Part shown: positions 1-7,858 of the stretch, piece by piece
How the letters are laid out: each line of letters begins with the position of its first letter
How positions within the stretch are numbered: the stretch's first letter is position 1
Assembly (NCBI GenBank): GCA_003241645.1
Contig: QFOX01000040.1
Coordinates: forward strand, 1 to 18,320
Direction: 5' to 3'
DNA from: Azospirillum brasilense
GTDB lineage: Bacteria > Pseudomonadota > Alphaproteobacteria > Rickettsiales > UBA3002
DNA: 18,320 nt
Made by a program: the position numbers and the translations under genes
The notes under the pieces: model-generated
Seen by the model: only the letters and a program-made list of their open reading frames with translations
What the model was told of the DNA's origin: nothing
Database searches by the model: none

Positions 1-753
1 GAGGAAGAATCCATCAGCGATCTCGCGATCTCGCAGGAAGAGCGCGACCTGCTGAAGAACATGATCCATTTCGGTGAGCTCACCGTGCGCGACATCATGG
101 TGCCGCGTTCCGACATCATGGCCCTGCCCAAGCAGGTCAGCTTCGATGAGTTGAAACGCCACGTGATCGATATCGGCCACACGCGCATTCCGGTGTACGA
201 TGATTCGCTCGACCATATCGAGGGGTTCATCCACGTGAAGGACCTGTTCCCCCATCTGGCGAAGGACGAGCCGTTCGACATTAGCCGCGTGCTACGCGAA
301 ACGTTGTTCGTGCCGCCCAGCATGCGCATCGTGGACCTGCTGCTGAAAATGCGCGTGTCCGGCTGCCACATCGCCATCGTGGTGGACGAATATGGCGGCA
401 CCTCCGGCATGGTGACCATGGAAGACCTGTTCGAGGAGATCGTCGGCGAGATCCAGGACGAGCATGACGATGCCGAGGACCGCAACACGCCGCGCCGCCT
501 CGGCCATGATGTGCTCGAGGTGGATGCGCGCATCGAGATCGGCAAGCTGGAAGAGGCGCTGTCCGACACCATCAACCGCGACGACGAGGACGATTTCGAC
601 ACGCTGGGCGGCTACATCTTCTCCACCCTCGGCCGTGTGCCGGTGAAGGGCGAGGTGCTGAAGTTCCACCCCCGCTACAAGTTCGAGATCATTGCCGCCG
701 ATCCGCGGCGCATCCGCCTGGTGCGCATTACCCGCCTGCAGGATGCCGCCTAA
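1..753 (+). CDS. corC: CBS-domain CorC/HlyC-family protein (5' truncated)
   Basis: The reading frame is open from base 1 and stops at 751-753, so the start lies upstream; 250 codons are visible. The sequence around MVPRSDI and then RIPVY...IEGFIHVKDL is a first CBS domain, and IAIVVDEYGGTSGMVTMEDL is the second. The last ~80 residues (GRVPVKGEVLKF region) fit the CorC_HlyC C-terminal domain. No membrane DUF21 domain is visible, so this looks like the short soluble form. CBS pairs bind adenosyl nucleotides; the family is linked to Mg2+/Co2+ efflux or, in older annotation, to haemolysin. In proteobacteria this gene normally follows ybeY and precedes lnt, as here (lnt begins 100 nt downstream). 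Family membership is secure; the exact transport role is inferred from E. coli CorC. Confidence 0.92.
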   Translation, partial: EEESISDLAISQEERDLLKNMIHFGELTVRDIMVPRSDIMALPKQVSFDELKRHVIDIGHTRIPVYDDSLDHIEGFIHVKDLFPHLAKDEPFDISRVLRETLFVPPSMRIVDLLLKMRVSGCHIAIVVDEYGGTSGMVTMEDLFEEIVGEIQDEHDDAEDRNTPRRLGHDVLEVDARIEIGKLEEALSDTINRDDEDDFDTLGGYIFSTLGRVPVKGEVLKFHPRYKFEIIAADPRRIRLVRITRLQDAA

Positions 754-853
754 CTGTTGCGGTATCGAAACAATATGCTGCAATGCAGCGTTATTTGTGG
801 ATGGCATCCATTTGTAACTTTACGCCCAAAGGGTTAGTTGCGTTTATGCGCGC
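754..853. other. corC-lnt spacer with several short palindromes
   Basis: This 100-nt spacer has no ORF of note. It contains the odd palindromes GCTGCAATGCAGC (777-789) and TGGATGGCATCCA (798-810), the small CCCAAAGGG (825-833), and the perfect palindrome ATGCGCGCAT (846-855), which covers the lnt start codon. A three-codon ORF (846-857, Met-Arg-Ala-stop) ends on the lnt ATG. No T-tract follows any palindrome, so I do not call a terminator. Confidence 0.5.
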
Positions 854-2407
854 ATGAAAACGCGTGCTGAACATGGGTTCTACCGTTTGCGCCTGCTCGA
901 TGGATGGCGCGCCCTGCTGACCTGCTTCCTGACGGGGGCACTCAGCGCGCTTGCCTTCGCCCCGTTCGAATACTGGTTCGTGCTGCCCGTTGCCCTGCCA
1001 CTGTTCTATGTGCTGCTGGATGCTGCCGCCGCGCGCCGCCATGCACTGCTGCGCGGCTTTGCCTTCGGCTATGGCTATTTTATGGCCGGCACATGGTGGA
1101 TCGCCAACGCCCTGCTGGTAGATGCCGAGAAATTCGGCTGGTTGTTGCCCATTTCCATTGGCGGCCTCAGCGCCGTGATGGCGCTGTGGTTCGCGCTGTT
1201 CGGCTGGCTGGTCTGGTGGCGGCGCAGTGGCCATGCCTATTGCGACGTGCTGCGCTTTATCGTGCTGTGGGTGGCGATTGAATATCTGCGCACGCTGGGC
1301 ATGTTCGGCTTCCCGTGGAACCTGCTGGGCTATGCGGCGTTCGCTTCGGGCCGCGTGGTGCAGCTGGCGTCGCTGGTCGGCCCCTACGGGTTGAGCCTGC
1401 TGTTGCTTTCGCTGGCCTTGCTGCCGGTGGTGTGGGCGCGCCCGGGCATTGGCGAGCGCGCACGCATGGTGCACAGTGCCGTGGCGCTGATCGCGCTCAT
1501 TGCGGCCTATGGCTACGGCATGGCGCGCACCCCGACCGATGCGGCGATGACGCAAACGCGCCTGCGCGTGGTGCAGCCAAATATTCCGCAATCGCAGAAA
1601 TGGACACAGGATGGCCGCATCGCCTCGCTGCGCATCCATGACGAACTGACCCATTTGAACACCGACGCGCCCGTGCCGGATGTGGTGGTGTGGTCGGAAA
1701 CCGCGATGCCGTTCACCGTGTATCAGGACAGTGAGTGGCCCGCACGGCTGGCCAACATGGCACCGCCCGATGGCGTGCTGCTGACCGGGGCGGTGCGCGC
1801 CGATGACAGCGTGAGCCCGCGCAAGGTCTGGAACAGCCTGATCGCGATCGATGCGACCGGCGAGCTGCGCGGCAGTTATGACAAGCACCAGCTGGTGCCG
1901 TTCGGCGAATTCGTGCCGCTACGCAACGTGCTGCCGCTGGATAAGATCACCCCCGGCGATACGGATTTCTCACGCGGGCAGGGCGCCTCGACGCTGCGCA
2001 TCGCGCAAGTGCCGCCCTTCAGTGCGCTCATTTGCTACGAGATCATCTTTCCGTGGATCAGTGTGGCGAAAGCCGACCGGCCGGATTGGATACTGAACGT
2101 CACGAACGATGCGTGGTACGGCGATTCGCCCGGCCCCTACCAGCATTTCGCTATGACGCGCATGCGCGCGATCGAGCAGGGGCTAGCCGTGGTGCGTGCT
2201 GCCAATACGGGCATTTCCGCGGTGATCGATCCCTATGGCCGCGCGGTGCGTAAGCTGCCGCTTGGGGTGCGCGGCGTGATCGACCAGGCATTGCCCGCGC
2301 CGCTGGCCCCCACGCTGTACGCACGCATGGGAGAAACAACGGTGCTTTTATTACTTTTATCCCTTTGGTTATTTACCACTTATTGCCTATGTCTTAAAAG
2401 GTCTTAA
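854..2407 (+). CDS. lnt: Apolipoprotein N-acyltransferase
   Basis: Lnt transfers an acyl chain from phospholipid to the N-terminal cysteine of apolipoproteins in the inner membrane, the last step of lipoprotein maturation. The protein has 517 residues, usual for the family. Hydrophobic segments fill residues ~18-220, a periplasmic nitrilase-like domain covers ~235-480, and a last membrane helix lies at ~493-513. The catalytic triad is visible as Glu282 (WSETAMPF), Lys344 (YDKHQLVPFGEF) and Cys394 (LICYEIIFP). The start at 854 has no clear ribosome-binding site but is the first in-frame ATG; an ATG at 846 is out of frame and closes after three codons. The last ~22 codons are unusually A/T-rich, with several TTA Leu codons unlike the rest of the gene. 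It probably belongs with corC upstream. Confidence 0.97.
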   Translation: MKTRAEHGFYRLRLLDGWRALLTCFLTGALSALAFAPFEYWFVLPVALPLFYVLLDAAAARRHALLRGFAFGYGYFMAGTWWIANALLVDAEKFGWLLPISIGGLSAVMALWFALFGWLVWWRRSGHAYCDVLRFIVLWVAIEYLRTLGMFGFPWNLLGYAAFASGRVVQLASLVGPYGLSLLLLSLALLPVVWARPGIGERARMVHSAVALIALIAAYGYGMARTPTDAAMTQTRLRVVQPNIPQSQKWTQDGRIASLRIHDELTHLNTDAPVPDVVVWSETAMPFTVYQDSEWPARLANMAPPDGVLLTGAVRADDSVSPRKVWNSLIAIDATGELRGSYDKHQLVPFGEFVPLRNVLPLDKITPGDTDFSRGQGASTLRIAQVPPFSALICYEIIFPWISVAKADRPDWILNVTNDAWYGDSPGPYQHFAMTRMRAIEQGLAVVRAANTGISAVIDPYGRAVRKLPLGVRGVIDQALPAPLAPTLYARMGETTVLLLLLSLWLFTTYCLCLKRS

Positions 2408-2504
2408 CAAAAAGTTTAATTTTCTTGCAACTATACGTCGGACCGATTAACGCTGCGCCGAATGGTTGTATCTTTATTTTACGATTCACGGTATATTGGT
2501 CTGT
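2408..2504. promoter_or_regulatory. AT-rich promoter region of the XRE regulator
   Basis: This short AT-rich gap separates lnt from the regulator. The AT-rich stretch really begins inside lnt at ~2336. A -10-like TATATT lies at 2492-2497, only 7 nt before the ATG at 2505. TTGTAT (2466-2471) and TATCTT (2469-2474) are possible -35 elements, the second at 17-nt spacing, but neither is a good match. There is no Shine-Dalgarno sequence before the ATG, which would fit a leaderless transcript. The promoter call is inference from base composition and one hexamer. Confidence 0.4.
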
Positions 2505-2930
2505 ATGAGCACTCCCCATCCTGTTGACGTCCATGTAGGCCGTCGCCTGCGCCTGAAGCGCACCATCCTTGGGCTTAGCCAAGAGGCGGTCGGCAAAGAA
2601 ATCGGTGTAACCTTCCAGCAAATCCAGAAATACGAGCGCGGCATTAACCGTATGGGCGCCAGCCGCCTTTATGATTTTGCACGCGCATTGCGTGTGCCCA
2701 TTTCGTACTTTTTCGAAGGCTTCGGCGATTACGCGAACGATGAACTGAACGCCTACGCACTGGGTGAACCCGCGGCGCAGGGCTACGAGCACGAGCAGGT
2801 GAATAACCGTGAAACGCTGGAAGTGATGCGCGCGTATTACCGCATCAAAAGCCCGGCCGTGCGCAAGCGTATCATCGAGCTCATTAAAGCCATGGCCGAT
2901 GAAAATAGCGACGACAAAAAAGCCAGCTAA
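2505..2930 (+). CDS. phrR: XRE-family helix-turn-helix regulator, PhrR-like
   Basis: This is a 141-residue DNA-binding regulator. Residues ~10-70 form an XRE/Cro-C1 helix-turn-helix; LSQEAVGKEIG followed by VTFQQIQKYERG (24-46) are the two HTH helices. Residues 51-70 (GASRLYDFARALRVPISYFF) match the short alphaproteobacterial regulators that carry this domain. The C-terminal ~70 residues are charged and helical. I chose the ATG at 2505, which gives MSTPHPVDVHVGRR, the family's usual N-terminus; an upstream TTG start at 2466 would add 13 atypical residues. The order lnt-regulator-metK is conserved in alphaproteobacteria, and in Sinorhizobium the equivalent gene is phrR, a low-pH-induced regulator. 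The HTH family is certain. The phrR name rests on synteny and similarity from memory, and the target genes are unknown. Confidence 0.88.
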   Translation: MSTPHPVDVHVGRRLRLKRTILGLSQEAVGKEIGVTFQQIQKYERGINRMGASRLYDFARALRVPISYFFEGFGDYANDELNAYALGEPAAQGYEHEQVNNRETLEVMRAYYRIKSPAVRKRIIELIKAMADENSDDKKAS

Positions 2931-2949
2931 CGAATTTTTCATTAGCAAT

Positions 2950-3037
2950 TTGCCGCAGGCCGATTAAACACAAGGTCACTTGTGGGCATTTCGTGCTTGG
3001 CGGCCACTCTTCCGGTCTAAGCGATTGATAGCGGCAA
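2950..3037 (+). promoter_or_regulatory. Candidate structured RNA leader of metK (class not recognised)
   Basis: Four nested or adjacent helices can be drawn by eye. P1 is TTGCCGC (2950-2956) with GCGGCAA (3031-3037). P2 is GGCCG (2958-2962) with CGGCC (3001-3005). P3 is CACAAG-gtca-CTTGTG (2969-2984). A weak P4 is GCA-tttcg-TGC (2986-2996). An unpaired 25-nt segment (3006-3030) closes the element. It sits 45 nt before the metK ATG, a common place for SAM-sensing riboswitches, but I could not match it to the SAM-I, SAM-II, SAM-IV or SAM/SAH consensus as I remember them. A 7-bp repeat alone could arise by chance in 150 nt; the nesting makes it more interesting, not proven. Confidence 0.4.
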
Positions 3038-3082
3038 CTCTGCGCGCGAATGCTCCGTTCACCTTATCCTTGGGCACGCACC

Positions 3083-4259
<1,177 letters not shown>

Positions 4260-4273
<14 letters not shown>

Positions 4274-4925
4274 GCCAGAATTCCTTTCGTCGTTCGGTCG
4301 CAATCGGGGCAAGTCCCTGCGCCCCTACCAGCAATCGCTGGTGGATGATTTGTTGCCGCGCATCACTGCCGCGGGTATGCCCGACATGGCCGGTTACACG
4401 CAGTTGGCGCTTGAGATCGGCTTCGGCGGCGGCGAGCATTTACTGGCGCAGGCTGCGCACAACCCCGACACCTTGTTCATCGGCGTGGAGCCCTACATCA
4501 ACGGCGTGGCGAAATGCCTTGCGGGCATCGACAAGCAGAAGCTGGGCAATATCCGCCTGAACACGCAGGATGCGCGGTTGCTCATCAAGGCCCTGCCGGA
4601 TGCGTGCCTGGACGCAGCGTTCATCCTGTTCCCCGACCCGTGGCCGAAGGCGCGCCACAATAAGCGCCGGCTGGTAAATCTGGAAACGCTGGCTATGTTG
4701 GCGCGCGCACAGAAGCCGGGGGCACGGCTGCTCATCGCTTCGGACCACGAGGATTACTGCGTGTGGATCCTTGAACACCTTGCCGCCACGCCGCATTACC
4801 GCTGGACCGCCGAGGCGCAAGCCGACTGGCTGACGCCGCCCGCGGATTGGACGGAAACCAAATACCAGCGCAAGACCACAGCGCAGGGGCGGCCCCCGCA
4901 TTTTTTCGAGTGCGTGCGCGTTTAG
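4260..4925 (+). CDS. trmB: tRNA (guanine-N7-)-methyltransferase
   Basis: TrmB methylates N7 of guanosine 46 in the variable loop of tRNA using SAM. The SAM-binding motif is LEIGFGGGEHLL, and FPDPWPKARHNKRRL is the family's signature substrate/catalytic loop. The C-terminal TKYQRK is also typical. The start is most likely the GTG at 4260, giving a 221-residue protein that begins MQPRKPEFLSSFGRNRG. GGGAG at 4245-4249 is well placed as its ribosome-binding site. An ATG at 4167 would add 31 residues that are only metK read out of frame. The GTG lies inside metK, a 14-nt overlap. The stop TAG (4923-4925) is one base from the stop of the convergent minus-strand gene. Confidence 0.96.
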
Positions 4926-4926
4926 T

Positions 4927-5517
4927 TTAGCGCGCGTGTTTGGTGGTGGCGTAATTGATAAGCCCTGCCACCGCACTGGATGGCAGATCCAATATCAGCA
5001 ATTTGGCGACCTCTTCGGCCTGCCGTGAATCACGGCCGCGCTCGTCTTTCGGCAGGAACGGCTTCACCAGTGGGAAAATGGCGTTCTGCAAGGCGGGCAG
5101 TGCCGAAGGTGCCACGCGGTTGACCACCGCGATGCTGCCCAGTGAAATCGCCAGCCCGGCCGATTTACCGAACACGGCGGTTTTCAGGCCGTGCCGGTCG
5201 AACCGCCCTTCAAGGGCCATTTGAATGGGCACATGGGCGGCAAAGCCCGTCGCCACCATGGTGGCGCCCTTGACCAGCAGGGATGCGCGCGTGTGGGCCG
5301 CGGCTTTCAGTGCGGCTTCCTGTTCGGCGTTTTGTGGGGGAGTTTTCTTCGCCATGCCGGGGTAGATGGCCGTATCCTGCACGTAATTCGTAAGGCCGCG
5401 CAGCGGGCCGGGGTGGTGCTGCATCAGCCAGATGCTGCCCATGCTGACAAGCGTGCTGGCGCCTTCGGCAATGGCGATGGAGGGGGCGGGGCCTAAACTG
5501 TTCGTTGCGGGGTTCAT
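4927..5517 (-). CDS. Unrecognised protein with two internal ~95-residue repeats
   Basis: I do not recognise this 196-residue protein. It reads on the minus strand between trmB and rimP, genes otherwise co-oriented, and its codon use resembles its neighbours. By eye it is an internal duplication. EGASTLVSMGSIW (18-30), P36, L39, L42, N44, P53, VKGA (82-85) and AT (89-90) align with FGKSAGLAISLGSIA (116-130), P137, L140, L143, N145, P153, VAGL (183-186) and AT (190-191) at a constant offset of 100-101. Each half has two short glycine/alanine-rich hydrophobic stretches separated by a charged linker (AKKTPPQNAEQE; LPKDERGRDSRQAEE). The stretches are too short and small-residue-rich to call as membrane helices with confidence. 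No signal peptide, cysteine cluster or catalytic motif is evident. No good ribosome-binding site precedes the ATG at 5515-5517. Confidence 0.8.
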   Translation of the reverse strand: MNPATNSLGPAPSIAIAEGASTLVSMGSIWLMQHHPGPLRGLTNYVQDTAIYPGMAKKTPPQNAEQEAALKAAAHTRASLLVKGATMVATGFAAHVPIQMALEGRFDRHGLKTAVFGKSAGLAISLGSIAVVNRVAPSALPALQNAIFPLVKPFLPKDERGRDSRQAEEVAKLLILDLPSSAVAGLINYATTKHAR

Positions 5518-5630
5518 AGCATGCCGTTGGCATGGCCGCGGGCATACGCCTATTCATGCGCCCTGTCCGTGACAATTTCGTGAACCTCGTGTGAACATCG
5601 CGTGAATGCGGGGTGGGAAGTGTAAATTTT
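5518..5630 (+). promoter_or_regulatory. Divergent intergenic region upstream of the rimP leader
   Basis: This region lies between the divergent orphan gene and the rimP leader and should carry the operon promoter. ATGCCGTTGGCA occurs at 5521-5532 and again at 5643-5654, each able to fold as TGCC-gtt-GGCA. Three imperfect tandem units built on CGTGAAC/CGTGTGAAC/CGCGTGAAT occupy ~5579-5608. I could not identify convincing -35/-10 elements; the AT-rich run around 5621-5632 is a possible -10 area. Confidence 0.35.
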
Positions 5631-5719
5631 TTGGTTGCGCCGATGCCGTTGGCAGGCTAGTAAGCACCAACATTCAAATACATCCGACAAGAGGTGGCCC
5701 CAAAAGGACCGCCTTTTTT
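5631..5719 (+). promoter_or_regulatory. rimP-leader-type attenuator RNA
   Basis: Two successive structures precede rimP. The first is a long irregular hairpin. TTGGTTGC (5631-5638) pairs with GCACCAA (5664-5670), one T bulged, and inside it are GCC/GGC and TGCC-gtt-GGCA. The second is a rho-independent terminator at 5693-5719. A leader that ends in a terminator just before rimP-nusA-infB is a known alphaproteobacterial element (rimP-leader in Rfam), presumed to attenuate the operon, possibly through NusA. Structure and position fit that family; the assignment is from memory. Confidence 0.65.
5693..5719 (+). terminator. Rho-independent terminator in the rimP leader
   Basis: GGTGGCCC (5693-5700) pairs with GGACCGCC (5706-5713), with one G-T wobble and one mismatch, around the loop CAAAA. 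TTTTTT (5714-5719) follows at once. It lies before the first gene of the operon, so it must be an attenuator rather than an end-of-operon terminator. The GGAG site for rimP follows at 5727-5730. Confidence 0.75.
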
Positions 5720-5736
5720 GTTGCCCGGAGATGCCT

Positions 5737-6255
5737 ATGGCCACCTTGGTGGAACAAATTGAGAAGCTGCTCACCCCCTCGATCGAGGATCTGGGGTTCG
5801 TGGTGGTGCAGGTGAAGCTGATCGACGGCAATAAAAGCCGCCTGCTGCAGATCATGGCCGAAAAGCCCGACGGCACCATGAACGTGGATCACTGCGCCGA
5901 GATCAGCAACCATGTGAGCGCGATCCTCGACGTGGAAGACATCATTCCCGGCATGTACCGGCTGGAGATTTCCTCGCCGGGCATCGACCGTCCGCTGGTG
6001 AAGCGCGCCGATTATGAGAAATACCTTGGCCACCTCGCCAAGATCGAACTGACGCTGCCGGTGGCCGGCCGCAAGCGCTACACCGGGGTGCTGCGCACGC
6101 TGGTGGGCGACACGCTGACGCTGGACGTGGACGGCAAGCCGGTGGCCCTTGAACTGACCGATATTCAGGCCGCCAAGCTGCTGCTGACCGACGAATTGAT
6201 TGCGTTGGTAACGGGCCAGCAAATGCCCGGCACCAAGAAGAAAGCAAAAAAATAA
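5737..6255 (+). CDS. rimP: Ribosome maturation factor RimP
   Basis: RimP assists late assembly of the 30S subunit. The product has 172 residues. VEQIEKLLTPSIEDLGFVVVQVKL opens the N-terminal alpha/beta domain. The core motif YRLEISSPGIDRPL (~70-84) is the most diagnostic part of the family. The C-terminal half is a small SH3-like beta domain, and the protein ends in a lysine-rich tail (TKKKAKK). I chose the ATG at 5737 because GGAG (5727-5730) sits 6 nt upstream; an ATG two codons earlier (5731) abuts that site, and any start further upstream would lie in the attenuator. It is the first gene of the operon, with nusA following 55 nt later. Confidence 0.96.
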   Translation: MATLVEQIEKLLTPSIEDLGFVVVQVKLIDGNKSRLLQIMAEKPDGTMNVDHCAEISNHVSAILDVEDIIPGMYRLEISSPGIDRPLVKRADYEKYLGHLAKIELTLPVAGRKRYTGVLRTLVGDTLTLDVDGKPVALELTDIQAAKLLLTDELIALVTGQQMPGTKKKAKK

Positions 6256-6270
6256 ACCTGTTAACCTGCG

Positions 6271-6291
6271 GGTCACTGAAAAGCGGTGACC
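6271..6291 (+). other. Short stem-loop in the rimP-nusA spacer
   Basis: GGTCAC (6271-6276) and GTGACC (6286-6291) form a 6-bp hairpin with a 9-nt loop and no T-tract. It lies just before the nusA ribosome-binding site (AAGGAG, 6299-6304) and could tune nusA translation or mark a processing point. Function is not shown. Confidence 0.4.
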
Positions 6292-6310
6292 GGCAACCAA
6301 GGAGACGACA

Positions 6311-7828
6311 ATGGCTGTACCCCAAGTAATTCATGGCAGCACCGAGATGCTGCAGATCGCCGATGCAGTGGCGCGCGAGAAGAATATCGAGCGCGATCAG
6401 GTGCTGGAAGCGATGGAGAACGCGATCCAGATCGCGGGCCGTAAGAAATACGGTGCCGAGCATGACATCCGTGCCGTGATCGACCGCAAGACCGGCGCCA
6501 TCTCGCTGCACCGTGTGATCACCGTGGTGGAAGAAGTGGACCCCGAGCTGGTCGCCCAGCAGATCACGCTGGCCGATGCGCAGAAGAAATACAAAAACCG
6601 CAGCGACCTCGAGCTTGGTTCGGAAATCCGCGACGAACTGCCGCCGATCGATTTCGGCCGCGTGGCCGCGCAGACCGCCAAGCAGGTCATCGTGCAGAAA
6701 GTGCGTGATTTCGAGCGCGACCACCAGTTCGAAGAGTTCAAAGACCGCGTGGGCGAGATCGTCAACGGCGTGGTCAAGCGCGTGGAATATGGCAACGTGA
6801 CCGTGGATTTCGGCCGCGCCGAAGCCGTTATCCGCAAGGACGAGCTGATCCCGCGGGAAACCTTCCGCCCCGGCGACCGCATTCGCGCCTACATCTTCGA
6901 CGTGCGCCGCGAGAAGAACGGGCCGCAAGTGTTCCTGAGCCGCACGCGCCCCGAATTCATGGCGAAACTGTTCATGCAGGAAGTGCCCGAGATCTACGAT
7001 GGCATCATCGAGATCAAGGCCGTGGCGCGTGACCCCGGCAGCCGCGCGAAGATCGCCGTACTCTCGAACGATTTCTCGGTGAACCCGGTACTGTCGTGCG
7101 TGGGTGTGCGCGGTAGCCGCGTGCAGGCCGTGGTCGGCGAGCTGCAGGGCGAGAAAGTGGATATCGTGCAATACGCCGAGGATCCGGCCACCTTCGTGGT
7201 GAACGCGCTCTCCAGCGCCGAAGTATCCAAGGTCGTGATCGACGAGGATTCGGGCCGCATCGAAGTGGTGGTGCCCGACGACCAGCTGAGCCTCGCCATT
7301 GGCCGCCGTGGCCAGAACGTGCGCCTTGCCGCCCAGCTGACCGGCTGGAGCATCGACATCCTCACCGAGGAGACCGAGTCTGAGCGCCGCACGCAGGAAT
7401 TCAACCGCCTGTCGGAGCTGTTCGTGGAAGCGCTGAACGTGGAAGAAGTGATCGCGCACCTGCTGGTGACCGAAGGCTTCTCGAGCGTGGAAGAAGTGGC
7501 CTACGTGCCGGTGGAAGACCTTGCCAGCATCGAAGGGTTCGACGAGAGCGTGGCCGAGGAACTGCGTAACCGTGCGCAGGAATATCTCGACACCAAAGAG
7601 GCCGAGACCACCCGCAAGCTGAAAGAGCTGGGCGTGGAAGAAGCGTTCATGAAGCTCGAAGGGCTGAACCTTGAGATCGTCGAGAAACTGGCGAACGAAG
7701 GCATCAAATCCATCGATGATTTCGCGGGCCTCGCCACCGACGAGTTCTTCGAGATCGTGCCCAAGTCCGGCCTTGGCCGCGACGAAGTGGAAGCCATGAT
7801 CATGAAGCACCGCGAGGCGTGGTTCTAG
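6311..7828 (+). CDS. nusA: Transcription termination/antitermination factor NusA
   Basis: NusA binds RNA polymerase and nascent RNA and modulates pausing, intrinsic termination and antitermination. The 505-residue protein shows the full domain order: N-terminal polymerase-binding domain (~1-130, DFGRVAAQTAKQV near its end), S1 domain (~148-211), KH1 (~231-296, VGVRGSRVQAVVGEL) and KH2 (~305-355, with the GxxG loop GRRG at 331-334 and QNVRLAAQLTGW after it). Two acidic helix-hairpin-helix repeats (~370-505) form the C-terminus, as in other proteobacteria. The start at 6311 follows AAGGAG (6299-6304) by 6 nt. As the second gene behind the rimP attenuator, NusA may feed back on its own operon; that is inference. 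Confidence 0.98.
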   Translation: MAVPQVIHGSTEMLQIADAVAREKNIERDQVLEAMENAIQIAGRKKYGAEHDIRAVIDRKTGAISLHRVITVVEEVDPELVAQQITLADAQKKYKNRSDLELGSEIRDELPPIDFGRVAAQTAKQVIVQKVRDFERDHQFEEFKDRVGEIVNGVVKRVEYGNVTVDFGRAEAVIRKDELIPRETFRPGDRIRAYIFDVRREKNGPQVFLSRTRPEFMAKLFMQEVPEIYDGIIEIKAVARDPGSRAKIAVLSNDFSVNPVLSCVGVRGSRVQAVVGELQGEKVDIVQYAEDPATFVVNALSSAEVSKVVIDEDSGRIEVVVPDDQLSLAIGRRGQNVRLAAQLTGWSIDILTEETESERRTQEFNRLSELFVEALNVEEVIAHLLVTEGFSSVEEVAYVPVEDLASIEGFDESVAEELRNRAQEYLDTKEAETTRKLKELGVEEAFMKLEGLNLEIVEKLANEGIKSIDDFAGLATDEFFEIVPKSGLGRDEVEAMIMKHREAWF

Positions 7829-7858
7829 GCCATCGCCATAGCGAAGTGAGGAGTATCC

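Noticed and set aside
846..857. Three-codon ORF before lnt as a regulatory leader peptide
   Set aside because: It is too short to support as a gene from sequence alone; kept only as part of the palindrome observation.
2941..3082. Known SAM riboswitch before metK
   Set aside because: I compared it by eye with the SAM-I, SAM-II, SAM-IV and SAM/SAH core sequences I remember and found no match, so it is listed only as an unclassified structured leader.
5518..5736. tRNA gene upstream of rimP, as with metY in E. coli
   Set aside because: No cloverleaf, T-loop GGTTCGA-type box or CCA end could be found; the structure fits an attenuator instead.
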